64,000 nt of DNA, taken from the NCBI RefSeq assembly GCF_002420705.1, contig NZ_DIIM01000001.1, forward strand, positions 62,001 to 126,000, written 5' to 3'. This DNA comes from Sphingobacterium sp. UBA5670 (GTDB taxonomy: Bacteria > Bacteroidota > Bacteroidia > Sphingobacteriales > Sphingobacteriaceae). Below are positions 25,601-33,880 of the stretch, one piece after another. The position numbers and the translations under genes were made by a program. How positions within the stretch are numbered: position 1 is the first letter of the stretch; each line of letters begins with the position of its first letter. The notes below the pieces were generated by a model. It saw nothing but the letters and a program-made list of their open reading frames with translations. It was not told the DNA's origin and ran no database searches.

Positions 25601-26715
25601 TTTATGTCCGTGATAATGGCGTAGGAATATACCCCGAAGACGTCGATAAAATTTTTACCGCCTTCTATACCAATAATTCTACAAACAATCTTGAAAGTAA
25701 TGGTATTGGACTTTCGGTAACGAAACAACTGATAGAGGCTCATTATGGTGTAATCCATGTGGAGAGTCAAAGAAGTATCGGAAGTATGTTTCAGATCACC
25801 ATTCCAGTAGATAAACAATACTACTGTAAGAAAGGAATAGACGTGATGGAACAACCTTTTGCCGAAGAAATTAAAGCGACCATTATTGAGTCTAATACCG
25901 TCGATGAGCCTCTATCAAAAAATATATTACAGCCCAGACTTAACCTACTTTTAGTGGAAGATAATGAAGAGCTTCGTGCAACCATGGCTAGAATTTTAGC
26001 CCACAATTATCAGGTCCATATCGCAAACAACGGTCTTCAGGGATTGGAAGTGCTCGAAAATACAGAAATTGATATTATTGTAAGTGATATTATGATGCCC
26101 GAACTCGATGGTCTCAATTTTTGTAGAACCATAAAATCAAACGCAGAGCTCAACCATATTCCCATTTTGCTCTTAACGGCCAAAAATAGCATTGAAGATC
26201 GTATTGAATGCTATCAAGCAGGGGCCGATGGTTATATTAGCAAGCCCTTTGAGATTAAAGTCCTAGAAGCCAAAATCCAAAGCTTCATCATCAACAAACG
26301 CTGCCGTCAACTCGTTTTCCAAAATAATACACAGATTAATATAGCAACACTTGATCACACGCCATTGGATGAAAAGTTTGTGCACAAGATGATTCAGGTT
26401 ATCCAGCAACATCTTTCGGACGATCAATTTGATGTAGTCAAACTTGGAGATATACTAGGCTTGTCCAAGTCAACACTGTATCGAAAGACAAAAGTTTTAT
26501 TGAATGTATCTCCCAGCGAATTTATTAAAAACATACGCCTAAAACATGCTTGTCAAATTATGGAAAAAGATCGGTCCATCTCAGTGAGTGAAGTGGCTTT
26601 TGAGACTGGTTTTTCAGATCCACGTTATTTCGCTACCTGCTTTAAAGCAGCGTTTGGTGTAACTCCAAGTGAGTTTCAAAAAAATAAAGAGGCAAACACC
26701 TTTATTACCTTATAG
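22651..26715 (+). CDS. Hybrid two-component system sensor/response regulator (HTCS) of the PUL
   Basis: Start chosen at ATG 22651, which opens a clean signal peptide (MNASIKQIITFLYLS); a GTG at 22630 would add seven residues. 1354 residues. Order: periplasmic two-component propeller repeats about 30-690 (WFASTQGLSRYD, LWIGTDNGIFIYN, IWIGVWGAGLFKL), Y_Y_Y domain about 690-775 (YKLEGVDKEWIY), one membrane helix about 785-808, HisKA with His841 (ISHDLLTPLTII), HATPase_c (LFNLLSNAFKYT, DNGVGIYPED), receiver domain with Asp1146 (IIVSDIMMPELDG), and an AraC-type helix-turn-helix at the C-terminus. HTCS proteins bind a glycan fragment in the periplasm and activate their own PUL. Its position, divergent from the GH105 operon, fits that role. 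Confidence 0.95.
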   Translation: MNASIKQIITFLYLSLSLVTFVFSQQMGLNPVTKNYELPSLTINQTIQDQEGYIWFASTQGLSRYDAYNILNFKLKDATGKVTSQQAIRTLIELENKLILGGEKGVYVLDKRNYKVFPLNDPRVTTVRVNALMVDHSKRLWIGTDNGIFIYNSDLQPLTEAQSSSILNSTMRGKTINTIFQDRQAQIWIGVWGAGLFKLSPENKTLHAYPRLGQRNSPFKLMEDDHGQLWICTWGDGIYLFNPKEPNNPYTEIEIKNKRRHVGKEDLFYNIIQDQSRHYIWILSFSGISTLQYKNGQLQEIDLSNHFNNTTNIFNDIYQDKNGTLWLAVGGKGVSMFTFDKPIVKNYSFKKIKTLYSIAPNLNMLYRDPNGILWFNLERFGFGSLSTKTNQLNTYSNSNFRDLISIRAVTCATDFRQELWVGSAYEPSINVFQKTNNNIKFLRKIDLTQHTDHRGIPSFFFTDKEKRLWIATTQGLLLKKSESENITIIPQIKDQPVAIAQGNQNHIWIATKENGIYCIDTHNFQSILAHIGKETPGLKSDQIETMDVDHNGNLWIGTKDNRLLNYQLANQKVSEIANNTLFEKNQLLDVICLDRYTWLSTTRNLYKISNSNKNISEFSASDSLQVNMFSKRAFAVDKTSNTIYFGGYNGIVQLNDHSILPNFKEKVLISDIKINNKSIILESKQGIFSDVPPKLTLNPQDQNIEISFSTLPFTQEGKIRYAYKLEGVDKEWIYAPRDRIFATYNNLSKGSYRFLVKSTDSYNKWSTTFTQIEIIKKPSFYESNLAYFLYACIFGGIVFFFINYSFKRLKLSGDLKIAQIEKEKTKELTQSKLSYFTNISHDLLTPLTIISCLVDDVQMTTKNNLEQFNKMRLNLSRLKRLLQQILDFRRMENNGMKLQISASNFPSFVTQLGAMHFSPIAKKKNIDFEIQHGECPEILFYDIDKIDKILFNLLSNAFKYTEQGGKVTLSYHVEEGINSNRLFIYVRDNGVGIYPEDVDKIFTAFYTNNSTNNLESNGIGLSVTKQLIEAHYGVIHVESQRSIGSMFQITIPVDKQYYCKKGIDVMEQPFAEEIKATIIESNTVDEPLSKNILQPRLNLLLVEDNEELRATMARILAHNYQVHIANNGLQGLEVLENTEIDIIVSDIMMPELDGLNFCRTIKSNAELNHIPILLLTAKNSIEDRIECYQAGADGYISKPFEIKVLEAKIQSFIINKRCRQLVFQNNTQINIATLDHTPLDEKFVHKMIQVIQQHLSDDQFDVVKLGDILGLSKSTLYRKTKVLLNVSPSEFIKNIRLKHACQIMEKDRSISVSEVAFETGFSDPRYFATCFKAAFGVTPSEFQKNKEANTFITL

Positions 26716-26805
26716 TTTTGAATAGGAAATAAAACAAAAAAATAACCCGATTTTCATTGTATTTTTATCGTAAATTGTAGATGACTTCCCTAAACAAAGA
26801 TCAAG

Positions 26806-28344
26806 ATGGCACTTAGAAACCGAATTATTCTCATCAGTTTAATCCTTTTCAAATTCATCATTCAATACCAGTTGATCAGTCCGACCTATGAATTGCAGCG
26901 CGATGAATTTTTACATTTAGATCAAGCGAACCATCTTGCCTGGGGATTCCTTTCTGTTCCGCCACTAACATCTTGGATCTCGTATCTGATCAAATTATTG
27001 GGTAATTCTGTTTTTTGGATCAAGTTTTTTCCGGCACTTTTTGGAGCCCTCACGATTCTTGTTGTCTGGAAAACAATAGAAGCTCTAAAAGGTAATCTTT
27101 TTGCCCGAGTGTTGGGGTGCTGTTGCATCATGTTTTCTGTCTTATTTCGTTTGAATGGTCTATATCAGCCCAATTCCTTTGATGTCCTCTGCTGGACTTC
27201 CCTATATTATCTTATTATCGAATATTTAATCAGCAGACAATCTAAATGGCTATTCTACATCGCCATTGTATTTGCATTTGGATTTTTGAATAAATATAAC
27301 ATTGCATTTCTGGTTTTAGGCCTGATTCCGGCAGTCGTCTTGGTTCCGGAACGAAAAATCTTTGCCGAAAAAAAACTATATTATGGAATACTTATCGCCA
27401 TACTGATTATCCTTCCAAATTTAATATGGCAGTACCGCAATAACTTCCCTGTATTTGTTCATTTCAAAGAACTTCAAGATACGCAGCTTGTACATGTCAA
27501 TAGGTGGAGCTTTATGAGATCTCAGTTTCTATTTTTCTTCGGGACCTTTCCTGTAGTCATTTTAGGTCTGTATGCACTCCTGAAATACCCTGCATTTAAA
27601 ACATACCGCCTATTCTTCTATTCTTTCTTTATCACCCTTGGAATTTTCCTACTACTGAGAGCAAAAGACTACTATGCAATAGGTCTCTACCCGATATATT
27701 TTGCTTTTGGCGCAGTCTATATTTCATCACTTTTGGACAATAAAACCGGTCAAATTTTAAAACCTATTTTGATCGCTTTAACGGCTATCCTATTTCTTCC
27801 GATCTACAATATTGCATTCCCCAATAGAAATCCCGCCTATTTTGTGAACCATCCTGATAAATATAGGAAATATGGAATGTTAACATGGGAAGATGGCAAA
27901 GAGCATCCACTTCCACAGGATTTTGCAGATATGCTGGGATGGAAAGAACTTGCCCAAAAAGTCGATAGTGTGTATGACCAAATGCCCAAATCGGAAAATA
28001 CCCTTGTACTTTGCGACAATTATGGTCAGGCCGGCGCGATCAACTATTATTCTAAACGTGGAATAAGGGCTGTTTCATTCAACGCAGACTACATCAATTG
28101 GTTTGATTTGGATAAAGCATACAGCAATGTGATTCGAATTAAAGACCGCTGGGAACGAGAAAGAGAACTTGCAGTAACAAGCCCCTTCTTCCGCAAATCA
28201 ATGCTGGCCGACTCCATCACAAATCATTATGCAAGAGAATATGGTACAGTCATCTTCACCTTTATTCATGCAAAAATCAATATCAATGAGCGTATCTCCA
28301 AAGAGATTTTATCCGAAAAAAAGGCGAAGAAACTTCCTTTGTAA
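26806..28344 (+). CDS. GT39-like integral membrane glycosyltransferase
   Basis: 512 residues with about ten hydrophobic helices. The first extracytoplasmic loop contains LQRDEFLHLDQANHLAWG, the acidic loop after helix 1 typical of GT-C enzymes of the ArnT/PMT group, in which the Asp-Glu pair binds the metal or the acceptor. Later helices include FGFLNKYNIAFLVLGLIP. The soluble C-terminal tail of about 150 residues includes WEDGKEHPLPQDFADMLGW. Such proteins use polyprenyl-phosphate sugars to glycosylate lipids or proteins on the outer face of the inner membrane. The substrate is unknown. It is monocistronic, 90 bases after the HTCS, with no evident link to the PUL. Confidence 0.8.
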   Translation: MALRNRIILISLILFKFIIQYQLISPTYELQRDEFLHLDQANHLAWGFLSVPPLTSWISYLIKLLGNSVFWIKFFPALFGALTILVVWKTIEALKGNLFARVLGCCCIMFSVLFRLNGLYQPNSFDVLCWTSLYYLIIEYLISRQSKWLFYIAIVFAFGFLNKYNIAFLVLGLIPAVVLVPERKIFAEKKLYYGILIAILIILPNLIWQYRNNFPVFVHFKELQDTQLVHVNRWSFMRSQFLFFFGTFPVVILGLYALLKYPAFKTYRLFFYSFFITLGIFLLLRAKDYYAIGLYPIYFAFGAVYISSLLDNKTGQILKPILIALTAILFLPIYNIAFPNRNPAYFVNHPDKYRKYGMLTWEDGKEHPLPQDFADMLGWKELAQKVDSVYDQMPKSENTLVLCDNYGQAGAINYYSKRGIRAVSFNADYINWFDLDKAYSNVIRIKDRWERERELAVTSPFFRKSMLADSITNHYAREYGTVIFTFIHAKININERISKEILSEKKAKKLPL

Positions 28345-28507
28345 ATAATTCTTTTATTACGCAATTCAGCCTACCAAAGTCTATTTTTTTAAAATAAAAA
28401 ATTAGTATATTTAGTTTAATAGCCAAAAGCTTCCAGCGTAAATGATACTTGTCGCATATCTTCTGGTATCATCACTATGCCATGGAACTTAACACCAAAT
28501 TAACAGG

Positions 28508-29071
28508 ATGATTATGCGCTTTTTGAATTTCTTGAAAGGACAAAGCAATTTGAGACAGATTGACGTTAGTGAGGACGACGATTTTGTAGATTTACAACTG
28601 ACAGTCACCAAATATTGGAAAGATGATGACGAACATCATATTGTCCAAGCTAAAGGGCTTTGGGGTAGAGAGACGGTCGGATTGGCAATCGCCTTTCGTC
28701 CCGACATGAAATTGGGTATTGTCAATACTGAGGTCGATAAACAAAGATTTTATCGCGAAGGAATTAACTTCTATTCGATTGGAAAGTTAAGTGACAATTT
28801 TACTAAAGCCTTAAATAGTCTCTTTAAAATCGAAGGTGCATCCTCTAAAATGCATGATACTATTGGTTCGACGGCATTTATTGTCAGTGGACAACCCGAA
28901 TATTTTGATGAGGAATATATTAAAGCTAAAGTTTTCTTTGACGATGCAAATGAAAAACATCATTATGCAGAATGGTATGTCAATATAGATTTAAAACACA
29001 ATATCCTCGAACTTCGAGAAAAAGACCCCGAGTATAGAAAAAACATCATTAGTATCTTGACAAATGTTTAA
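28508..29071 (+). CDS. Hypothetical protein
   Basis: 187 residues, not recognised. No signal peptide or membrane segment is visible, so it is probably cytosolic. The sequence alternates short beta-type stretches (VDLQLTVTKYW, ETVGLAIAF, AKVFFDDAN) with one helix (DNFTKALNSLFKIEG), suggesting a small mixed alpha/beta fold. ATG at 28508 is used; a second ATG six bases on is possible. It is followed after two bases by an AraC-type regulator and is probably co-transcribed with it. Confidence 0.7.
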   Translation: MIMRFLNFLKGQSNLRQIDVSEDDDFVDLQLTVTKYWKDDDEHHIVQAKGLWGRETVGLAIAFRPDMKLGIVNTEVDKQRFYREGINFYSIGKLSDNFTKALNSLFKIEGASSKMHDTIGSTAFIVSGQPEYFDEEYIKAKVFFDDANEKHHYAEWYVNIDLKHNILELREKDPEYRKNIISILTNV

Positions 29072-29073
29072 AT

Positions 29074-29946
29074 TTGAGGGTGCATTCATCAGCCTTAAAA
29101 AAAAATAACACGATCCCTTTAAATTCATTTCCCAATGAGTTTAACCTTGGAATGGCTATAAAAAGGAACGCTGTTAGAAATTTAGAATTAGCCAAGATAA
29201 GTCAGGCACATCGTGATGATTTCTATTTGTTTTTCATTCTTGAAGAGGGAAATGGAATATTTGAGATAGATTTTCAACGGTATCAATTGGGTTCATCCTC
29301 AGTAATGGTCATACAGCCTTATCAAGTGCATCGGGGAATAGTTATGGATTACAGCGCCTTTAGTGTCTTAATGATCAGTGTAGAAAATCTCAACTCGGAC
29401 TATATAAATGCACTAAAGGACATTACCACGATTGCTCCCATCGAAATTGATCAGGATACATTGGCCGTCCTATCCCAAACAGTAGACACCTGTCTGATAA
29501 TCAATGAAAGAAGACACGAAAAACTTTATGCGGCATTAATGAAAGATAGCTGCAATACCATTGCGGCTCTTATTATCTCGCAGTATTTAATACAATCAAC
29601 TAAAAGTGATGCTCAGTCTAGATTTGAACTTATCAGCAAACAGTTCAGATCTCTTTTAGATAAAGATTTTATCGATATTAAACAACCAAAGATATATGCA
29701 GAGAAGATGAAAATATCACCGGCTTATCTCAATGAATGTCTCAAAAAAACAACCGGAAAGCCCGTTACTTACCACATTCAGCAACGTGTCGTACTAGAAG
29801 CAAAACGTCTGCTCTATCATTCTACCAAATCTGTAAAAGAAATTGCAGTGGAACTAGGTTACGATGATTATCCTTATTTTTCACGTTTATTTTCAAAGGC
29901 AACCGGTATGACAGCGCTTACCTTTCGAAACAAAAACCTTGAATAA
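29074..29946 (+). CDS. AraC family transcriptional regulator
   Basis: Up to 290 residues. The start is unclear: TTG 29074, GTG 29080 and ATG 29152 are all in frame, and the last would trim 26 residues. The N-terminal half is a cupin-like sensor (DDFYLFFILEEGNGIFEID, MVIQPYQVHRG). The C-terminal 100 residues hold the two helix-turn-helix motifs (IYAEKMKISPAYLNECLKK, VKEIAVELGYDDYPYFSRL, then FSKATGMTALTFR). Regulators of this shape in Sphingobacterium often control efflux or secondary metabolism; no target is evident here beyond the upstream hypothetical gene. Confidence 0.88.
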   Translation: MRVHSSALKKNNTIPLNSFPNEFNLGMAIKRNAVRNLELAKISQAHRDDFYLFFILEEGNGIFEIDFQRYQLGSSSVMVIQPYQVHRGIVMDYSAFSVLMISVENLNSDYINALKDITTIAPIEIDQDTLAVLSQTVDTCLIINERRHEKLYAALMKDSCNTIAALIISQYLIQSTKSDAQSRFELISKQFRSLLDKDFIDIKQPKIYAEKMKISPAYLNECLKKTTGKPVTYHIQQRVVLEAKRLLYHSTKSVKEIAVELGYDDYPYFSRLFSKATGMTALTFRNKNLE

Positions 29947-30137
29947 TCCAATACTTACCACTTTTTATCTCTTTTAAACTACAGCAAATTCATCTTTCTT
30001 TGTGTTAGAAATATTGGTCCTGCATATTGTTGATGACCAGTTGATCACCATCTTTAATTGATTACCGAAATCCGAAAGGCGGGACCTTGTAATCCATTAA
30101 ATATCGATCAGAAAACCACAAGTAAAAGAGAACACAA

Positions 30138-30539
30138 ATGAGATATTTTATCGCTGAGCCCGTAGGGCATATCAAAAACGATTTATTTTTTGAAGTTGCA
30201 AATTTTCTTTGGGACAGTGGAAATGAAGTCGCTTTAGGTAAAAATATGATATGCGACTGTGAAAAAATGCAACATGATGACTACGATTATACCATATCGT
30301 TTGTCTCTAACAGTGAAACTGTCGAATCACTATTTAACACTCATTATACGATCCTAAGCAAATATTTCGACAAAATTGACAATACCAATCCAATGCTAAT
30401 ATTAGCAGATACTGGTATTTATACTAATGCCCTCCCCTATCCCCATAAGATTTACAATTTTGAAAAATTGGACAGAAAAACCCTAGCTAGCTTCTTTGAC
30501 TGGTGCAAAAAATTTAATTTGTTTGTTAGAAGAAGATAA
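30138..30539 (+). CDS. Hypothetical protein
   Basis: 133 residues, not recognised. It is soluble, with no signal peptide. Conserved-looking features are the N-terminal YFIAEPVGHIKND, a Cys pair in MICDCEKM, and a Trp/Cys-containing end FFDWCKKFNLFVRRR. The alternation of beta strands and helices (YTISFVSN, MLILADTGIY) suggests an alpha/beta domain. It lies alone between the AraC gene and a convergent NIPSNAP gene, 14 bases from the latter's stop. Confidence 0.65.
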   Translation: MRYFIAEPVGHIKNDLFFEVANFLWDSGNEVALGKNMICDCEKMQHDDYDYTISFVSNSETVESLFNTHYTILSKYFDKIDNTNPMLILADTGIYTNALPYPHKIYNFEKLDRKTLASFFDWCKKFNLFVRRR

Positions 30540-30553
30540 ACCCAACTAGACCA

Positions 30554-31345
30554 TTAAATATCAGAATATGCTGTAGGGTGTAATAACAGCGTAACATTCT
30601 TTGATACATTATTTTGATATTGCGGTAAGTCTTGCATTGGTTTGTATAAAGGTCCAAAATCTTTCCAATGTATATTCCGATCTTCCATACTTTCGAAGGT
30701 CGTTAGATACATCAAGTTAGGCATTGTGCTACCGGCAATCACCTGTCCATAAAAAACAGCATTAAAATTCAGTTTTTTGAAAATATCAATCTCTCCATTG
30801 TTAAACATCGCTATCTTATTTGCGGACAGTTGCTCCGTTGCGGCCTCATAACTTCGTAATTCATAAATGCGTTTACTTTTTTCAGCGGATAATTTAGGAA
30901 GCGCTGATTTGGGCATTCCTTCAAATGCTTTCATCCATATTGTCTCCAATCTCTTGAAAGGAGGCTTACTATAACTTGCCTCCATATAGACCTTACCAGC
31001 CAATAGGTATTCTTGATCGTTGGCCAGCCGCTGATCCAAATTAACAAGTAAATTGAGATCAGAAGCACTGATGAACACATAAACCAATCGATCTTGGCCA
31101 GCTGCATTTTCTAAGGGTTTAAATACCCCGACATCTTTAAATCCCAATTTATGCAATGCAGGTAGGTAAGCCAGCTCAAGATACTGATCGATGATTTTCT
31201 CCTGCTCATCGCTTTCATAATGGTATACTTTCAATTGAAAATACGCTTGCTTCGATTTCCCAAAAGCAAACAGGCAATTTCCTGCCATGATTAATGATAG
31301 AAGCAATAGGAGATACCAGTTGGGAATAAAGTTGTATTTTTTCAT
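30554..31345 (-). CDS. Exported NIPSNAP family protein
   Basis: 263 residues. N-terminal membrane-type signal peptide (WYLLLLLSLIMAGNCLFAFG). Two tandem ferredoxin-like NIPSNAP/ABM-type halves: residues about 35-140 (QLKVYHYESDEQEKIIDQY) and about 158-260 (RIYELRSYEAATEQL, FNAVFYGQVIAGS, LMYLTTFESMEDRNIHW, then F..L). The WxxF..L signature at the end of the second half is typical. Exported NIPSNAP proteins are frequent in Bacteroidetes, but their reaction is unknown. It is probably monocistronic. Confidence 0.85.
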   Translation of the reverse strand: MKKYNFIPNWYLLLLLSLIMAGNCLFAFGKSKQAYFQLKVYHYESDEQEKIIDQYLELAYLPALHKLGFKDVGVFKPLENAAGQDRLVYVFISASDLNLLVNLDQRLANDQEYLLAGKVYMEASYSKPPFKRLETIWMKAFEGMPKSALPKLSAEKSKRIYELRSYEAATEQLSANKIAMFNNGEIDIFKKLNFNAVFYGQVIAGSTMPNLMYLTTFESMEDRNIHWKDFGPLYKPMQDLPQYQNNVSKNVTLLLHPTAYSDI

Positions 31346-31553
31346 TATAATTCAGGACAAAATTGGGTATTGATTAAAAAATAAAGATAATACTAATTTT
31401 GAAAGTTCAAATTAGAATACTTCACACATTTGCTATCATTTTCAGTTTTCTACATCCAAAATAGGGGTTTATACTTGTTAGAATCGGTATTTTAACCATA
31501 TTGTCTCGATGGCTTTTTATTTAATTTAGCTCCACCTTTTTTAAAGCTGCAAC

Positions 31554-31913
31554 ATGTCAAATAAAACAATACTTATGTTGGACGATGATAAACATGTCCT
31601 TGAAATATGTACAATAATCCTCGAAACAAATGGCTATAACATGGCCGTCTCTGAAACTTCACATGATATTATTGAAAAAGTAGAAGAGGTACGTCCTGAT
31701 TTAATTTTGATGGACAATTGGATACCCAAAATAGGCGGTGTAGAAGCCACACGCCTGCTCAAAAATCATCCCTTATATCGTAATATTCCTGTCATCTATC
31801 TATCCGCTAATACCGATATCGAAACGCTAGCCCAGCAAGCTGGAGCAGACAGCTATCTTGCCAAACCTTTTGATCTAGAAGATTTAGAAAATAGAATAGC
31901 TGAACTACTGTAG
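31554..31913 (+). CDS. Single-domain response regulator (CheY-like)
   Basis: 119 residues comprising only a receiver domain. Acidic pocket Asp10-Asp12 (MLDDDKH), phospho-acceptor Asp54 (LILMDNWIP), Ser/Thr switch in VIYLSANTD and Lys in SYLAKPF are all present. There is no output domain, so it must act by protein contact, for example in a phosphorelay. No kinase is adjacent; the nearest kinases in the window are the HTCS and the LytS-type proteins, and linkage to them is not supported. Confidence 0.92.
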   Translation: MSNKTILMLDDDKHVLEICTIILETNGYNMAVSETSHDIIEKVEEVRPDLILMDNWIPKIGGVEATRLLKNHPLYRNIPVIYLSANTDIETLAQQAGADSYLAKPFDLEDLENRIAELL

Positions 31914-32017
31914 TTCTATTCTTATATTTCAGTACCATCGACGGAGAGCTACCAGTGAAATTTCTGTTTTGATACTTTACTGGCGCATCCGGCCAAATTA
32001 CAGCGAATATAACCACT

Positions 32018-33850
32018 TTATTGGCTTTCGAGACTTTCCATAAATGCAATAATGTCTTTCTTCTCCTTTTCGGTCAGATGCAACTTTTCATCTGACAATG
32101 TCTGATTGGGTAATTTGATACCCAATCCCGCCCCGCCGCCATTATTGTAAAATTCCATGACTTCATCCAAGCTCTGATAAATCCCATTATGCATATAAGG
32201 TGCTGTGTTTTTCACATTTCGGACGGAAGGAATCTTAAAAGCATATTTATATGAATCAACACCAATAATAGCATAATATCCTAAATCAGCATCAAGAACG
32301 GAATCTTTTTGAGAACTAGGCACGCCCAAAACCTCCACCTCACTCTGCATAAATTTGGGTGGCGTAACACCATTGAATAAGGGAAGAAAATGACAGGTTG
32401 CACACCTTCCCTTACCCATAAATAAATTAAAGCCATCCACCTCAGAAGTAGATAATGCAGTTCGATCTCCACGCATATATACATCAAATCGACTATTGAT
32501 TTTAGTTAGACTACGGATATAAGAAGCTAGTGCATTGGCTATTTGATCAGCAGAGGCCGGTTTTCTTTCTGTATCAAAAGCCTTATTAAACAACGATTGA
32601 TAAATTTTATCTGATGAAACATATTGCACAATATTTGTCATTGAGCCATCCATCTCCTGCTTATTTCCAATAACATCTTGTATCTGGTCTTCCAGTGTCA
32701 ATGACCGCATATCATAGAAATAATTGGATTGTAAAGCCGCGTTCAATAAAGTAGGAGTATTCCGTTTCAATAACCGTCCTGAGGCATGAATATCTTCTTG
32801 CAGCATCATTCCATCAGTAAAAGCAAGGTTGGGATTGTGGCAGGAAGCGCAACTTCGGGTATGGGTACCCGACAAAGCCACATCATAAAATAATTTTTCG
32901 CCTAATACAATCTTTTCATCTGATAAATGAAATTTCGGCCCGGGAGAAAACGCATCCGCATTAAATGCATCCAGATCGAACATCGTATTTACCCCCTGCT
33001 TAAGCATTCTATTATACTTAATTTTAGGCCCAGTTTGATTTCGTTCTAAAGCCGCTATTTCTGTACTGATTTCATTCGCAAATCGTGTAATAAATAATGC
33101 TCTGTCAAAAGAATTAAAATCAGTATTCCCGTGAAGATAATTAATCGCCTTGGTCAGTGTTAAAAATAGACTTTCTTTACGTGTACCATAATGAAGAAGT
33201 ATACTTTGCAAGCTTTCTAGGGCAACCGACGCCTCCATCATGCTATTTTGAAAGAGCGGATTATCAAATCCAGTAATTCCCAAAGATATAATCCGAAATA
33301 CTTCAAGTTTAGAAGCATCCAGAATGCGCCAATCCTCCAATTGATGATCTTTAAAATAGGAAATCAAATAATCCGTATTTGTGGTTAAATGCTCAATTTC
33401 ACGAATTAGCTTTTGTCTATTGCTGGCATCGAATGTGGGATAAATCAACTCTTCGATCACCTGCAATCCTACCGGATCCACCCCTCTGGCTAAAGACGGA
33501 TCCAATAAATCCGCATTTTCCACTTCCTCTACAGGTGGCCCGTTCAACCTTTTGGATAGATCAGCAGTAAAATATTCCGAAGCCCATTCAAATCTTTTAA
33601 AAAGCATTCTGGTTTTCAAAAATGCCTTTCGCAACTCCAAAGCATCTATTTCTTCTTTGTGAACCTCAACAGCAAGCGTATCTTTAATATAGGCCTTAAA
33701 AGACAGCATCTGATCCAGAACTTCTTTCTGAATCAGATGCTCACGAGCAGAGGCGCCTCTTTCTTTTGTATAAGCTGATTGTCCTGTCGTAAATCCTACG
33801 ATAAGTACAATCGTCAACATAAGGACTATAACGACAATCTTCTTACACAT
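32018..33850 (-). CDS. Di-haem cytochrome c peroxidase family protein with N-terminal helical domain
   Basis: Start chosen at ATG 33850 (MCKKIVVIVLMLTIVLIVG), 610 residues; a TTG at 33868 would add six. A signal anchor or signal peptide is followed by an all-helical domain of about 250 residues resembling imelysin-like domains but lacking the usual GxHxxE (it reads GLQVIEELIY). The peroxidase domain has two haem c motifs, CASCH (Cys about 334) and CATCH (Cys about 483), plus PSVRNVKNTAPYMHNG with the distal-type ligand region. Bacterial di-haem peroxidases reduce hydrogen peroxide in the periplasm; MauG-like relatives oxidise proteins. It follows the phosphoesterase gene by about 30 bases in one likely operon. 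Confidence 0.9.
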   Translation of the reverse strand: MCKKIVVIVLMLTIVLIVGFTTGQSAYTKERGASAREHLIQKEVLDQMLSFKAYIKDTLAVEVHKEEIDALELRKAFLKTRMLFKRFEWASEYFTADLSKRLNGPPVEEVENADLLDPSLARGVDPVGLQVIEELIYPTFDASNRQKLIREIEHLTTNTDYLISYFKDHQLEDWRILDASKLEVFRIISLGITGFDNPLFQNSMMEASVALESLQSILLHYGTRKESLFLTLTKAINYLHGNTDFNSFDRALFITRFANEISTEIAALERNQTGPKIKYNRMLKQGVNTMFDLDAFNADAFSPGPKFHLSDEKIVLGEKLFYDVALSGTHTRSCASCHNPNLAFTDGMMLQEDIHASGRLLKRNTPTLLNAALQSNYFYDMRSLTLEDQIQDVIGNKQEMDGSMTNIVQYVSSDKIYQSLFNKAFDTERKPASADQIANALASYIRSLTKINSRFDVYMRGDRTALSTSEVDGFNLFMGKGRCATCHFLPLFNGVTPPKFMQSEVEVLGVPSSQKDSVLDADLGYYAIIGVDSYKYAFKIPSVRNVKNTAPYMHNGIYQSLDEVMEFYNNGGGAGLGIKLPNQTLSDEKLHLTEKEKKDIIAFMESLESQ

Positions 33851-33880
33851 ATCCCGGTTTCCTATCAATCAAAAGATAGC

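Noticed and set aside
31914..32017. A possible terminator between the response regulator and the peroxidase gene
   Set aside because: No convincing stem could be drawn.
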